NCBI RefSeq assembly: GCF_002211445.1 | Contig: NZ_LSTO01000007.1 | Coordinates: 1 to 35,405, forward strand | Source of the DNA: Noviherbaspirillum denitrificans | GTDB taxonomy: Bacteria; Pseudomonadota; Gammaproteobacteria; Burkholderiales; Burkholderiaceae_D | Length of the DNA stretch: 35,405 nucleotides | Direction: 5' to 3' | Shown: positions 7,215-16,747 of the stretch, piece after piece | How positions within the stretch are numbered: the stretch's first letter is position 1 | Layout: each line of letters begins with the position of its first letter | Position numbers and translations under genes: made by a program | The notes under the pieces: generated by a model | The model's input: the letters and a program-made list of their open reading frames with translations, nothing else | Database searches by the model: none | Told to the model about the DNA's origin: nothing

Positions 7215-9509
7215 TTACATGCCGCCCATGTACCGCGCCGTGAGAGGTACCAGCCACTTCCTCCCAACTTTCAATGGTTCAGGAACAATTTTTCCCTCGC
7301 GAATCCAGGATCGCAAGGTTTCCATACCAGGTGCTGAGGAACCGTACACGGTCGAAGCCCACTGCTGAACAGGAACACTATCAACCAGATCTCGAGTCGT
7401 TTCAATTGCGTCACGTTCGAGCAAGGCCTGGAAGTCTGTACCAGGAAGCGGGCGGTTCACTGCGTTGCCTTGAATTGCGTGGCACCCCTGAATGTCCAAA
7501 AAACGTTCCTGATCTGCGGTTTCTACACCGACGGCCACAATCTCGACGCCCAATCCCTGTGCAAGCGCTATCAGCGACTGGATCACCGCATTGCTACGAC
7601 TACAGATATGAATGTGCTGCGTGAGCGTACGATCAATCTTCACCTTCTTTACCGGCCAGTGACAAAGGCGTGTAAGGAACGCGGACTCCGCGCCAAAGTT
7701 GTCGAGTACTAATGTAATCCCCTGATTGGCAAGTGTCACCATCGATGTTTCGATCATTCGGGAATTGAGATTTGCTCCACCGCCTACGAGCTCCAGTTCC
7801 AGGAATTCCGGAGCGAGTCGTGTCTCATGCAATACCTCCATCACCGCAGGTGCGAAATCTGCCTGCAGCAATTGATGAAGCGAAACATTCACAGTGGCTC
7901 GTAGTTGCGTGTGTCCCATCTCCTGCCACCGACGAATTTGCGCGCATGCCTGTTTCAATACCCACATGCCAATCTCGGTAATGTGCCCTTCTTCCTCAGC
8001 GAGCTTGATTACATTCGCTGGAAGGATCTCTCCAAGAGTCGGGTGCTTCCACCTTAACAAGGCCTCGGCGGCAATGATCTTGCGGCTGCCGAGCTGCCTT
8101 TGGGCCTCATAAACAAGCCGGAACTCACTGCGCTTGCAAGCGACTGCAATTTGCGTTCTGAGCTGTTGAGTCCGTGAGTGAACCACTACGCTTTCGTCCC
8201 TGAAATCCTGAATCTCCCGCCCCTCATTTTTAGCCTTCTGCAGAGCAGTGTGGGCATGGGAAATAAGGAGCTCCGCAGTTGTACCATGCGCCGGGGAAAT
8301 CGCGATACCTAGCTGAGGTTTCGCATTGACTTCATGCTGTCCAAGCGAAAACGGAAGCGACAATTCGTGCACCAGGGTTTTGGCAAAGGCGAAAAAATCG
8401 CTGCCGTCCCTATGCTGAACGATCATGACAAAAGTATCGCCGGCGTCCCTCCCGACACAAGCGATATCGCTGGCAAGCATAGACATGCGGTGAGCGACTG
8501 CAGTGAGAAACCGATCACCTGCACCATGACCAAAAGCCCGCAGCAAATAATCGAGCTGGTTTAGCTCGATCGCCATGACGGCCAATTGGGATTCTGTACC
8601 AACATCACTGACCAACAGATCGCGCAACCTGTCTTTCAAGCCTGCGGGTGTAAGCAATCCGGTCAACGGATCGTAGCAAGGCGCTTTCTTTTGTCGTGCC
8701 AGTAATGATTTTTCGTGTGACAAATCACGAAAGACGCCAATATAGCCACTGATTTCTCCCACGTCCTTCTTGACCGCAATCACGGTTGCTTGCTGAAGAT
8801 AGCTGTGGCCTGAGGGACGGCGGCACCACCATTCTCCACTCCAAAAATCGCGGGTTTGTGCAACCGTCGTGACCGACTCAATATCATCACGACTGCCGAG
8901 CAATGCATCGAGTGACTCCTTTCCCTCGACCTCATGCGCTGCGCGTCCTGTCAATGCGGAAAAGGCGAGGTTTGCGTGAAGAACGAGACCACTTTTGTCA
9001 GTGACGACCATTCCGTCCACATTGTGCGTAAATGCACTGTCGCTTTTCTCCCATGCCAATTCGGCGCCATGGCCTCCACCTACGACAAAAAGCATTCCAA
9101 CGAGACGTGCGTCAGCTCCCGAACCCACTACCCGGGAGGAGTCGCTTACCCAGAGCACTGTGCCGTCTGCGGCAAGCATACGGTTCTCAACAATGTTGTC
9201 CACGCCATCGTCTACCTGCGCCGTACGAAATCGTAATAAACGTGCCTGGTCTTCGGGATAAACGTGATCGGACCAGAATCCTTCGGCATGCCACGCTTCG
9301 CGTCGGTACCCAAAGATCCGCTCCGCCTGGCTGCTGATGAACGTTACCCTTGTTGTGCGAGGATCGGTCGCCCACACGATTCCTTCGCCTACAGCCATTT
9401 TCGATTGCCGGCCGCGAACAAATGACTCAACCGCTTCCTTTATTGTCGAACAAAGAAACAGGTCATGGTTTGTTATCGTCCACTCGCAATTTGTTTTTTT
9501 AAAAGACAT
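7215..9509 (-). CDS. PAS-GGDEF-EAL protein with degenerate catalytic sites and an excisionase-like C-terminal DNA-binding domain
   Basis: A 764-aa probable signalling protein starting 24 nt after the stop of the oxidase-like gene, so possibly the last gene of the cytochrome operon. Order: PAS about 42-135, PAS about 155-265, GGDEF 278-435, EAL 450-695, tail 708-764. The GGDEF core is AGDTF at 356-360, so cyclase activity is unlikely. The EAL domain keeps AEALLRW (482-484), NVS, KID and Q680 but has changed residues where the family has metal or catalytic acids: LELVGG instead of LELTES (E to G576), LDNFG instead of DDFG (N604), and VAVGVET instead of VAEGVET (V660). It is probably a c-di-GMP sensor rather than an enzyme. 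The tail (TLRSWIREGKIVPEPLKVGR, then KWLVP) resembles phage Xis/DUF1233 winged helices. That last assignment is from memory of the family and needs a profile search. Confidence 0.85.
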   Translation of the reverse strand: MSFKKTNCEWTITNHDLFLCSTIKEAVESFVRGRQSKMAVGEGIVWATDPRTTRVTFISSQAERIFGYRREAWHAEGFWSDHVYPEDQARLLRFRTAQVDDGVDNIVENRMLAADGTVLWVSDSSRVVGSGADARLVGMLFVVGGGHGAELAWEKSDSAFTHNVDGMVVTDKSGLVLHANLAFSALTGRAAHEVEGKESLDALLGSRDDIESVTTVAQTRDFWSGEWWCRRPSGHSYLQQATVIAVKKDVGEISGYIGVFRDLSHEKSLLARQKKAPCYDPLTGLLTPAGLKDRLRDLLVSDVGTESQLAVMAIELNQLDYLLRAFGHGAGDRFLTAVAHRMSMLASDIACVGRDAGDTFVMIVQHRDGSDFFAFAKTLVHELSLPFSLGQHEVNAKPQLGIAISPAHGTTAELLISHAHTALQKAKNEGREIQDFRDESVVVHSRTQQLRTQIAVACKRSEFRLVYEAQRQLGSRKIIAAEALLRWKHPTLGEILPANVIKLAEEEGHITEIGMWVLKQACAQIRRWQEMGHTQLRATVNVSLHQLLQADFAPAVMEVLHETRLAPEFLELELVGGGANLNSRMIETSMVTLANQGITLVLDNFGAESAFLTRLCHWPVKKVKIDRTLTQHIHICSRSNAVIQSLIALAQGLGVEIVAVGVETADQERFLDIQGCHAIQGNAVNRPLPGTDFQALLERDAIETTRDLVDSVPVQQWASTVYGSSAPGMETLRSWIREGKIVPEPLKVGRKWLVPLTARYMGGM

Positions 9510-9533
9510 AGCGACGCCATCTTCAAGTTATTC

Positions 9534-10946
9534 TTAGCCGCGAACAGGCAAGTTCGCCGGATAAATAGACCTGTCACCAGCAACTTGCACCGTTGGTACC
9601 CGCTCCGTACGTAACACACGCACGATATTGAATACAAACAGCGCTGCACCCGACACGGCGAGCAGACCGCCCAAGCCGACCAGCCCCATTGCTGAAAAGT
9701 AAGCCAGGGATTGCATGCCTGTTTCGCCATGCAAACTTTTGCGGGGTACGCCGAGCCAGCCCGACCAGGCAAGTGATGCGACTAGAATAATCAATCCGGT
9801 GCCATATATAGCTGGCTGCCATCGCTCAAGTCGACCGCGTCCCTGTGCGAAACCGAACGCCGGCAGCAACCGGTATCCGAGCGCCATGTAGGCCAACGTC
9901 ACAGCACCGACGGTGCCATGGTAATGTGCCGGCACCATGGTCGACTCGCCATGTATCGCTGCACCGCAAAGGCAGCCCATCAGAAATAGAAAAATCGATA
10001 GCACTAACGGCAGGTTGTCCAGTGCCATCCGGACGCCACGCCCTGCCCTCACTATTTGCACCAGCAAACAACCGCCTAGCAGTACCGGGGCTGGCCAACT
10101 GCCCCAAGCCATCAGCAACGTAAACGCACGGCGGAACTCCGGGCTATCGATCGGATAGGCGATATACACACCTGGCGCCGCGAGCACCGGTAGCGCCGCC
10201 AATAGAAGTTGCCCGGCCATGAAGGAGCGAGACGCAACTGTGCGGACCAGCGCTTGCTCACCAAGCACGTTCCATACGCCCATCAGCAGCAATACATGAG
10301 CAAACTGCAATATATGGCCTGGCCCCCATGCCCACAATTCAAACTGCATGGCGTGGGTCGGCACGCCCGACTGCGCGACGGGTATTGCCAGCGCCAGCAA
10401 CGCTATTGCGGTAACACCTATCGAGAGCAATGCAGCCACGCGCCAAGCCGTGATATTTTTCTTCACGTGCGAGAGAACACCGCCAATTGAGGTCGCACCG
10501 CACAAGGCGACTCCACCAAGGAACGAGACCAGGCCTAACAGGAAGACTGGACTATCAAGCACCGGAATGTAGTTGGCGAGCACCGGTACCGGCGAGCGCG
10601 AGAACAGCGCGCCCAGCATTCCCAGCACGCCTGCATAAGCCAATGCAAGCGCGGCCCAGCGCGTGTGACCCGGAACGCCGCCGGCAGCCATGGACCACAG
10701 TGCCGCTGCGCACGACAGGAACCACACCACAACCGCCAAGCCGACATGCAATACCAGGGCGCTACGGAACAAAGAGACCGACGCCACGAAGCCGCCCGAT
10801 ATCGGCGTACGTGACGCTACCAGCAATACAGCAAAGCCCGTTGAAAAGGCGAGCGCCAGCAGCGCCAGTAACAACCATCCTCCAACCAGGCGTCGAGCGC
10901 CCGGTTGCGAATGCAATGCTGTTTCAATACCAGTGTAGTGAGTCAT
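9534..10946 (-). CDS. heme-copper-oxidase subunit I-like membrane protein lacking the CuB His-His pair
   Basis: A 470-aa polytopic protein of about 12 hydrophobic segments. Three histidine blocks resemble cytochrome oxidase/NorB subunit I: H67 in ALVLHVGLAVVVW (low-spin heme ligand position), H211 in WAWGPGHILQFAH, and H341/H343 in VPAHYHGTVGAVTLAYMALG. The helix that should carry the His-His CuB ligands (about residues 243-292) has no histidine, so a normal O2- or NO-reducing centre is doubtful. It may be a heme b carrier or quinol-interacting subunit. It is the next gene after ccsA on the minus strand, 113 nt downstream, with a weak ribosome site. Family-level call good; function unknown. 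Confidence 0.75.
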   Translation of the reverse strand: MTHYTGIETALHSQPGARRLVGGWLLLALLALAFSTGFAVLLVASRTPISGGFVASVSLFRSALVLHVGLAVVVWFLSCAAALWSMAAGGVPGHTRWAALALAYAGVLGMLGALFSRSPVPVLANYIPVLDSPVFLLGLVSFLGGVALCGATSIGGVLSHVKKNITAWRVAALLSIGVTAIALLALAIPVAQSGVPTHAMQFELWAWGPGHILQFAHVLLLMGVWNVLGEQALVRTVASRSFMAGQLLLAALPVLAAPGVYIAYPIDSPEFRRAFTLLMAWGSWPAPVLLGGCLLVQIVRAGRGVRMALDNLPLVLSIFLFLMGCLCGAAIHGESTMVPAHYHGTVGAVTLAYMALGYRLLPAFGFAQGRGRLERWQPAIYGTGLIILVASLAWSGWLGVPRKSLHGETGMQSLAYFSAMGLVGLGGLLAVSGAALFVFNIVRVLRTERVPTVQVAGDRSIYPANLPVRG

Positions 10947-11059
10947 TCTTGATGAAACTTATACAGAAGATTGTCCTTCAGCTCACGGGATGATGCGCTT
11001 GAAGCGAAGGCTACCCAGGTGCTGTGTTGCGATGAGAAGTTCCAGATCCGACGCTGCTT

Positions 11060-11869
11060 CTAGACCGCTCCCTGATGCGCGGCGGTCGAAATAAAGGGAA
11101 CGCCAAAAAAGGTCAGGAATGCCACAACGAATACAGCCAACACCAGTACGGCACCGGCGCGCGCCGAAAGTTTGAGCGTGAAGCGAGCGTGCAGGGAAAA
11201 GGCCAACACCAGCCAAGTCAAAAAGGCCCAGGTTTCCAACGGATCCCAGGCCCAGTAGCGGCCCCATGCATCCTGGGCCCAGATGGCGCCTGCGATTAGC
11301 ATCAGCGATTCGAAAATGAAGCCGATCGCCATGCACCGGAAGGCCAGTTCACTGAGATGGTTATCTGCCGGCAGGCGTTCAAAGCGGCTGCCGGCGAATG
11401 CGGTACGACGCATCAGGATCGCGCCGGAAATACCAGTCGCAATCAACACCGCGCCGAAGAATACCTTGCCGAAGCCGATGTGAATATACAGCCAGACGGT
11501 GTGATAAGTGGCCGGTAGATGGCCTTCACCAGGATCGGTCATCAGCAGCCACCCCATGACGATAAACAGGATGAGCATGACGACCGCGGCGCTGGGACGA
11601 ATCGACGGCAGGCGCCAGTAGACGATGGCAAAGGCGACCATCATGCTCCACACATTGCTCGACAGGATTTCGTACAAGGTGATGAAAGGACCGTGACCCA
11701 CGCATTCCCATCGCAGTGCGATCGACAATGCATGCAATATCAGGCCGAAAACAATCAGTGTTAGTACCGGGCGACCGGGCGGGCGCTTCAGCACGACGGT
11801 GATGATGGCAATGCTGCCGGCGATGACGTAGACCAGCAGGGCTCCCCACAGCGCGATCAATTCATTCAT
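11060..11869 (-). CDS. ccsA: Cytochrome c biogenesis protein CcsA (System II heme handling)
   Basis: Membrane component of System II cytochrome c maturation; together with ResB it carries heme across the membrane and attaches it to CXXCH motifs in the periplasm. 269 aa with about eight membrane segments. The tryptophan-rich WWD signature is clear at about 197-219 (IWAQDAWGRYWAWDPLETW). Conserved histidines flank it (H46, H130 and H227 region, plus H265 in the last loop). It lies next to resB and downstream of the 11-heme gene, consistent with a dedicated maturation pair for this cluster. Confidence 0.93.
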   Translation of the reverse strand: MNELIALWGALLVYVIAGSIAIITVVLKRPPGRPVLTLIVFGLILHALSIALRWECVGHGPFITLYEILSSNVWSMMVAFAIVYWRLPSIRPSAAVVMLILFIVMGWLLMTDPGEGHLPATYHTVWLYIHIGFGKVFFGAVLIATGISGAILMRRTAFAGSRFERLPADNHLSELAFRCMAIGFIFESLMLIAGAIWAQDAWGRYWAWDPLETWAFLTWLVLAFSLHARFTLKLSARAGAVLVLAVFVVAFLTFFGVPFISTAAHQGAV

Positions 11870-11954
11870 ATCGCCTCATATCTCATGTTGTTCATGAAAG
11901 TTACCTGCTGCTTTTGACGCTGGATTCCGGGCTGTGACTTTCTTGCCCGCCTGG

Positions 11955-12938
11955 TTAGGCATGCCATGGCTCCGCCGCAAACTTGTTCCAGAAATGCCAG
12001 CCGAGGGCGCCGACGATCACTGTACTGACTGCGAGCATCCAATGAATGGTCCAGTCGTAGAACACCGAATACCCCATCCAGCTGCGCAATCCGTCATAAA
12101 TCAGGCGCCCTTGTGGCAAGTCAATCGCTTGTCCAGGTTGTAATGTGTGCCGCTGCTCGCCTATGCGCACGATGACTCTGTGCACTCTCGGCAAGCGGAA
12201 TTCAGACGGCGCTGCGGGGTCGAGAATGACCTCATCGAATTGCAGCATCGTCCACACCTGAACGCCCGTTCCCGGTAGTTTCCATTCACGCGCCTGTTCA
12301 TACTCGTGGATCGGATAGGACGGCAGGTGTACGGTACCAAAGGCTGGTTCGCCGCCGGTCGGATGCCACATGAATGTTGGGGCAAAGCCCTTGTTCGGAC
12401 TGGTGTAAAAGCGGTATCCCTGCACTACCAAGGGGGTCTGGTCGCCAATCACCTCGCTGCGCTCCTTGCCGTCAGCGTCGAGATACCGCACCGTATTGCG
12501 CGTCTTGTCGCGCCTGACGTCCGGCGCATAGTTGATGCTGAAGCCGTCGTTGACGAAACGGATTTTTTTCAGGCCCTGCCAATCGTGCAAGGGCCCGGCG
12601 TCGGATTCAATCAAGCGTCCGGCAAACTCTTCACCGGTGGACAATTCCACCGTTCCGGTAAGGTAGGTGAGGCGCCCTAGCGCAGCCAACAACACCAGCG
12701 CAATCAGTGCCAGGTGAAACACCAACAGGGCGCTCCAGCGGTGAAACACCTTGTGCGTGGCCACTGCCGCGATCAGGTTCACTGATAACAACGCCAATGG
12801 CAGTACCAGCGCCACACTGATTCGTTCGTCGCCTGCATAGGCATAGACGATTCCAAGGCCAAGCAACAGCAGCGCCACCAGTGTCAGCTTAAGGGACGCC
12901 AATGGGCCGCAGGCACGCGTCAGGGCGGATTGTCGCAT
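11955..12938 (-). CDS. resB: Cytochrome c biogenesis protein ResB (CcsB partner of CcsA)
   Basis: Partner of CcsA in System II, thought to hold apocytochrome and support heme ligation. 327 aa: about three membrane segments in the first 90 residues, a large periplasmic region (about 95-290) with a pattern such as TGEEFAGR and VVQGYRFYTSPN, and a last membrane helix (YDWTIHWMLAVSTVIVGALG). The start overlaps the end of the 11-heme cytochrome gene by 19 nt, so translation is probably coupled. It is shorter than ResB proteins of 450 residues or more and resembles the compact type. Confidence 0.88.
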   Translation of the reverse strand: MRQSALTRACGPLASLKLTLVALLLLGLGIVYAYAGDERISVALVLPLALLSVNLIAAVATHKVFHRWSALLVFHLALIALVLLAALGRLTYLTGTVELSTGEEFAGRLIESDAGPLHDWQGLKKIRFVNDGFSINYAPDVRRDKTRNTVRYLDADGKERSEVIGDQTPLVVQGYRFYTSPNKGFAPTFMWHPTGGEPAFGTVHLPSYPIHEYEQAREWKLPGTGVQVWTMLQFDEVILDPAAPSEFRLPRVHRVIVRIGEQRHTLQPGQAIDLPQGRLIYDGLRSWMGYSVFYDWTIHWMLAVSTVIVGALGWHFWNKFAAEPWHA

Positions 12939-15577
12939 GTGCTTCTCATCCAGCTTCTGCCGGTGCCGCTGGCGTTGCTCGTCTGGCCGTTAGTGCTGTT
13001 AATGCGCCCTGTGGTCAGCCCGGTGCCACTCTTGTTTTTCGAGCCGCAGTTGCTGGCTGACCAATTGCCGCTGGCGGCAAAGCTTGCAATTTTATTCCTC
13101 GCCTTGTAGTAATAAGGTTCCTGCGAGTAGTAATCGTTACTCCCGGCTATTGATACCTCCTTGCTGCTTCCCACTCCTTGCCCGGCCTCCTCCCCGACGT
13201 CATTCAGATTGACCAGCAGGGCTTTGTTTCGCCAACCGTGCGGGACGGCGACGTGGCACCAGGTGCATCGCAAGTCGCCGACTTTGTTCGCATGGTAGTT
13301 GTGCAGGTTGCCGCTCCAGCTACCGGAAAAACCTGTCGTATTGCCACTGCCGCCGCCCCAACCGCCGCCGGACGAATAGTTCGCCTTGGCATGGCATTTG
13401 AAGCACAATATGTTCGCGGTGGACGCCTTGACGTCGGTCCATGTCCCCTTGAGCAAGAAGTCATTATTTGAACCGTGCGGTCCCCAGACATTGCCGTTGT
13501 CACCATTGTTTGGAATGACCGACGTGGCAGACGTCGTGCCCGAACCGTGGCAATCGCTGCAGTACATGGTGCTCTCGCCCACCTGGGTATTCCATGGAGG
13601 CAGCCACGGCGCGCCGCCAGTCATGTTGCGTTTTTCCGGAGTGCGGCCGGTACCGGCCATGACCGGATGCCAGGAGCGATGGTTGTTGTTATTGAAGTTG
13701 GCATCCGCTGTCCCGGCCGCTGTACCAAGATTCAATGGCTCATTCTGATGCGCGACCGGTGCCTGAAATTCCTTGGCCTGATTGGTATAGATTGTCAAAC
13801 CATTCGTACCAGCGGGCGTTCCTGATGCGCCCAACTTCGGCCGGCTGCCGTTCGGATAAAGATTGTTATCGGTATAACCGTAATCCGAATGACATTTCAG
13901 GCAAATCTGGTATTCGCGCGTGACATAGCTGGCGGTAACGAGCGAACTGGAATTGGTTCCCGGATCACCCCGTTTCACCGTATAACCAGACGGTAATACA
14001 TGAAACGATGCCGAGACATATTCCGGTTCCACACCCCAACTGCCACGTAACACGCCCGAAGCAATATTGCTGTGAAGCGTAGTACCGTCTTCGGTGTGTT
14101 TGTGCGTGCCCGCCGCATCCGGCGTACCAGTAATTGAGCCGGCAGGATTGCCGCGGAAATCGCGGAATTTCACAACACGATGCGGATTATGGCAGTCGGT
14201 GCATTCGGCATGTCGGTTGTTGAGATTGTCGAGCCCCAGTTTGGCACGCGACTCCAGGAAATCCTTGCCGCACTTGCCGGTGGTCTTGCTGCAATCCGCA
14301 TTCGTAGCGTCGTTAAAGATACCGGCAATGTCATGCACTTCCACACCTGCCGCCTGTTCGGAACTCTTGATCGGCATGTGACGTGCCGACGTAGTGAAAT
14401 CGGTCTTGATATCAGGAATGGCACTGCTGGTCAGCGCGGTGTAACTTACCACCGACCCCGCACTGTTCGTGTGGCACTGGTAGCAGGTTTCTTCCAGGGA
14501 TGCATTGCCGCCCGTCTTGGGCGATGTCGTACTGTCAGTAGCTTCCCGCAACAGGCGGCGTGCGCCCTGGACGGTATGGGAGTCATGGCAGTTCAGGCAG
14601 GAGATCTGCCATACCGGCGGTTCGGTGTTCGCAGGCGAATCGAGCGATGAGGGGAATTCGCGCTGCTTCGCCGCTGCTGGCTTATAGATCTGGGTCGCGA
14701 CCTGGCTATTGGCATGTGCAGAAAACGCATATGAGACGCCGCCCTTGTCATGGCAGGCCAGGCAGATAATGTCGTTGGTGGTACTGAAGTTGCCGCCAGT
14801 CGGCGGGGCGACCTGGAAGCGATTCACTCGCAGGAATTTGGCATTGCCATTGCTGGTCGTCTTGTCGCGGAGGTGCGGGTCGTGGCAGGTGGAACATTCC
14901 ATCTTGCCTTTTTCCAGCGGCATTTTCGGCGGCACCGCTCCAGCTGTGCGGTTGCCCACAGCTATGCCATCCGGCGCACGCAGCTCGCCATCGGCAGTGG
15001 CCAGCGCGGCATCATAGGTAAACGAAATCGGATGATCCGATTTCAGATCCGTGCCCAGATTACGTGTGAAGCCGGTGGTGGCGGCATCCGAGGATATTTT
15101 GGTGCCGGAAGCCATTGCAATCGTCGCGTTCTTGACGCCGTTCAAGACATTGACTTTGTCCACCCCCATCGTGCCGTCATGGCATGACAGGCACAGCTTG
15201 GAACTGCCGCCCGGTGCAGCGGCCATCTCGGCATCGCTTGCTTCCATCGAGCTCGATGTGTAGGTTGCATAGGTCTGACCGGACAGCTTGCGGTTCCACA
15301 ATGGCGTGACGACGGCTTCGGCCGCATGCGGCGTATGACAAAACACGCAAACCTGGGTCTCGGAGCTGGCCTTTATCGTGCGCTCAGGGACTGTTCCCCC
15401 TGAGGGCGTGGCACTGCCATCGGATGCGGCAGAAAAATTATGCTTGGTACCGCGCACATCGGCAATTTTATTGGTCACGCTAATCGCCCCTTGTACCTGA
15501 GCGGTCAGGGCCAATAGCACAGGGATAATCAAGGCCAATATAAGACGAGAGAGTGTCATGTACCGGGATATCATCAT
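12920..15577 (-). CDS. 11-heme c-type cytochrome, exported
   Basis: An 885-aa periplasmic or surface electron carrier. Signal peptide at 1-30 (LILALIIPVLLALTAQVQGA). Eleven CXXCH motifs start at about residues 77, 129, 228, 272, 327, 365, 459, 559, 673, 725 and 771. Many follow the doubled-CXXCH pattern with CHxPH (CHTPH, CHDPH, CHNPH). A non-heme Cys pair (C429/C436) sits in the middle. The last 80 residues carry no heme, are rich in Ser, Thr, Asn and Gly, and contain two cysteines (C844, C881). The start ATG overlaps the NHL lipoprotein stop as ATGA, so the pair is translationally coupled; a second ATG follows directly and another is at residue 7. Confidence 0.92.
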   Translation of the reverse strand: MMISRYMTLSRLILALIIPVLLALTAQVQGAISVTNKIADVRGTKHNFSAASDGSATPSGGTVPERTIKASSETQVCVFCHTPHAAEAVVTPLWNRKLSGQTYATYTSSSMEASDAEMAAAPGGSSKLCLSCHDGTMGVDKVNVLNGVKNATIAMASGTKISSDAATTGFTRNLGTDLKSDHPISFTYDAALATADGELRAPDGIAVGNRTAGAVPPKMPLEKGKMECSTCHDPHLRDKTTSNGNAKFLRVNRFQVAPPTGGNFSTTNDIICLACHDKGGVSYAFSAHANSQVATQIYKPAAAKQREFPSSLDSPANTEPPVWQISCLNCHDSHTVQGARRLLREATDSTTSPKTGGNASLEETCYQCHTNSAGSVVSYTALTSSAIPDIKTDFTTSARHMPIKSSEQAAGVEVHDIAGIFNDATNADCSKTTGKCGKDFLESRAKLGLDNLNNRHAECTDCHNPHRVVKFRDFRGNPAGSITGTPDAAGTHKHTEDGTTLHSNIASGVLRGSWGVEPEYVSASFHVLPSGYTVKRGDPGTNSSSLVTASYVTREYQICLKCHSDYGYTDNNLYPNGSRPKLGASGTPAGTNGLTIYTNQAKEFQAPVAHQNEPLNLGTAAGTADANFNNNNHRSWHPVMAGTGRTPEKRNMTGGAPWLPPWNTQVGESTMYCSDCHGSGTTSATSVIPNNGDNGNVWGPHGSNNDFLLKGTWTDVKASTANILCFKCHAKANYSSGGGWGGGSGNTTGFSGSWSGNLHNYHANKVGDLRCTWCHVAVPHGWRNKALLVNLNDVGEEAGQGVGSSKEVSIAGSNDYYSQEPYYYKARNKIASFAASGNWSASNCGSKNKSGTGLTTGRINSTNGQTSNASGTGRSWMRSTCDNPP

Positions 15578-16647
15578 GCTCCCTCTATGAGCTGGAATAT
15601 GACGACGCGCCCGTTGAACATGTCGGCAACATAAATTCGTCCTTGCCGGTCACACCAGACGCCCGACGGCAAATAAAACTCGCCAATCTCCTTGCCGGTC
15701 CCGCCGATGGGCATCAGAAAGTTTCCACGGCCGTCAAACACGAGCAGGCTATCGTTAAAAGACTCTACGACGTAAATTTTGCCGCTCGGATCAACCGTAA
15801 CGCCTTTTGGCCGTGACAAATTGCCGATGTAGCGGCCGCGGCGACCTACGCTGCTGATCGTTTTGCCTTTCACGTCGAAAATCTGCACGCGTGCATTCAT
15901 GCCATCTGACACGTACAAATTTCCGTTGGCGAAGGCGAGGTGCGTGGGAAAATTCAAGGAACCTTCCTCCTCGCCTTGCTGGCCGAACGTACTGATCAGG
16001 CGACCTTCGTCGTCGAAAACCTTGATGTTATGTGCATGGGTGTCGGCCACATAAATGCGTCCGTGCTGCGCATCACGCACCAGCCCGGTCGGCCGCATAA
16101 GGACATCCTTGCCAAAACTGCCCAGCGGTTTTCCCTCACGGTCGAGGAGGAACACTCGCCCAAGCTCTGCATCAGCCACCAGGATCTGACCCGCCGCCCC
16201 CTCTGCAATGCCAATAGGCGTGACGAAGCTGGAGTTCTCCTGAGCCTGCGTCCAGACGTCCAGTTTGCCTGCGGTTTTGTCGAAGACATATATCGCGTGA
16301 CTAGCGACGTCTGTCACAAAGATGCGCCCTTCTGTGTCCACCATCCCGCTCTGTGGGCGCTTGAGCACTGTTTTATCTTCCGTTGAACCGAAAAGCCCGA
16401 CCACCCAATGCAGCAGCGTGATTGCCATGTTTCGCGTATCGCCATCTTCCGGAACGAAGTTCTGTTCGCCCATTAACTGGCCAACATAACGAAAACGTGG
16501 AATCTCGGGAGGCGATGGCCATACCAATGGAGAACTATCTCCTCGCGGCTCCGGGTCGAGCCGCATCACATGCTTGGTTTCAGCACAACCGGACAGCAGC
16601 AGCGCCACGGCCAAGAGTGCCAGCGTCAAATTGCGCAGTCTATTCAT
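15574..16647 (-). CDS. NHL-repeat beta-propeller lipoprotein
   Basis: A 357-aa protein predicted to be a lipid-anchored six-bladed propeller. I chose ATG 16647 (MNRLRNLTLALLAVALLLSG then Cys) because it gives a lipobox LLSGC and has GGAG upstream; the longer frame to 16719 adds no signal feature. NHL blades are visible as repeated D..G.IYVAD...H.I.VF patterns, for example RIYVADTHAHNIKVF, NLYVSDGMNARVQIF and RIYVADMFNGRVVIF. It lies directly upstream of, and overlaps, the 11-heme gene. NHL proteins commonly accompany multiheme cytochromes and may act as scaffolds; the role here is inferred. Confidence 0.9.
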   Translation of the reverse strand: MNRLRNLTLALLAVALLLSGCAETKHVMRLDPEPRGDSSPLVWPSPPEIPRFRYVGQLMGEQNFVPEDGDTRNMAITLLHWVVGLFGSTEDKTVLKRPQSGMVDTEGRIFVTDVASHAIYVFDKTAGKLDVWTQAQENSSFVTPIGIAEGAAGQILVADAELGRVFLLDREGKPLGSFGKDVLMRPTGLVRDAQHGRIYVADTHAHNIKVFDDEGRLISTFGQQGEEEGSLNFPTHLAFANGNLYVSDGMNARVQIFDVKGKTISSVGRRGRYIGNLSRPKGVTVDPSGKIYVVESFNDSLLVFDGRGNFLMPIGGTGKEIGEFYLPSGVWCDRQGRIYVADMFNGRVVIFQLIEGA

Positions 16648-16747
16648 CCTTGTCGCTCCGAGGACGCAAAGCAGGACGAACTGAGTGCGTAGACTGAGGC
16701 ACGCTGCAATACAACGCACACATTGCTTATTTCAAGCTCGTTGATGA

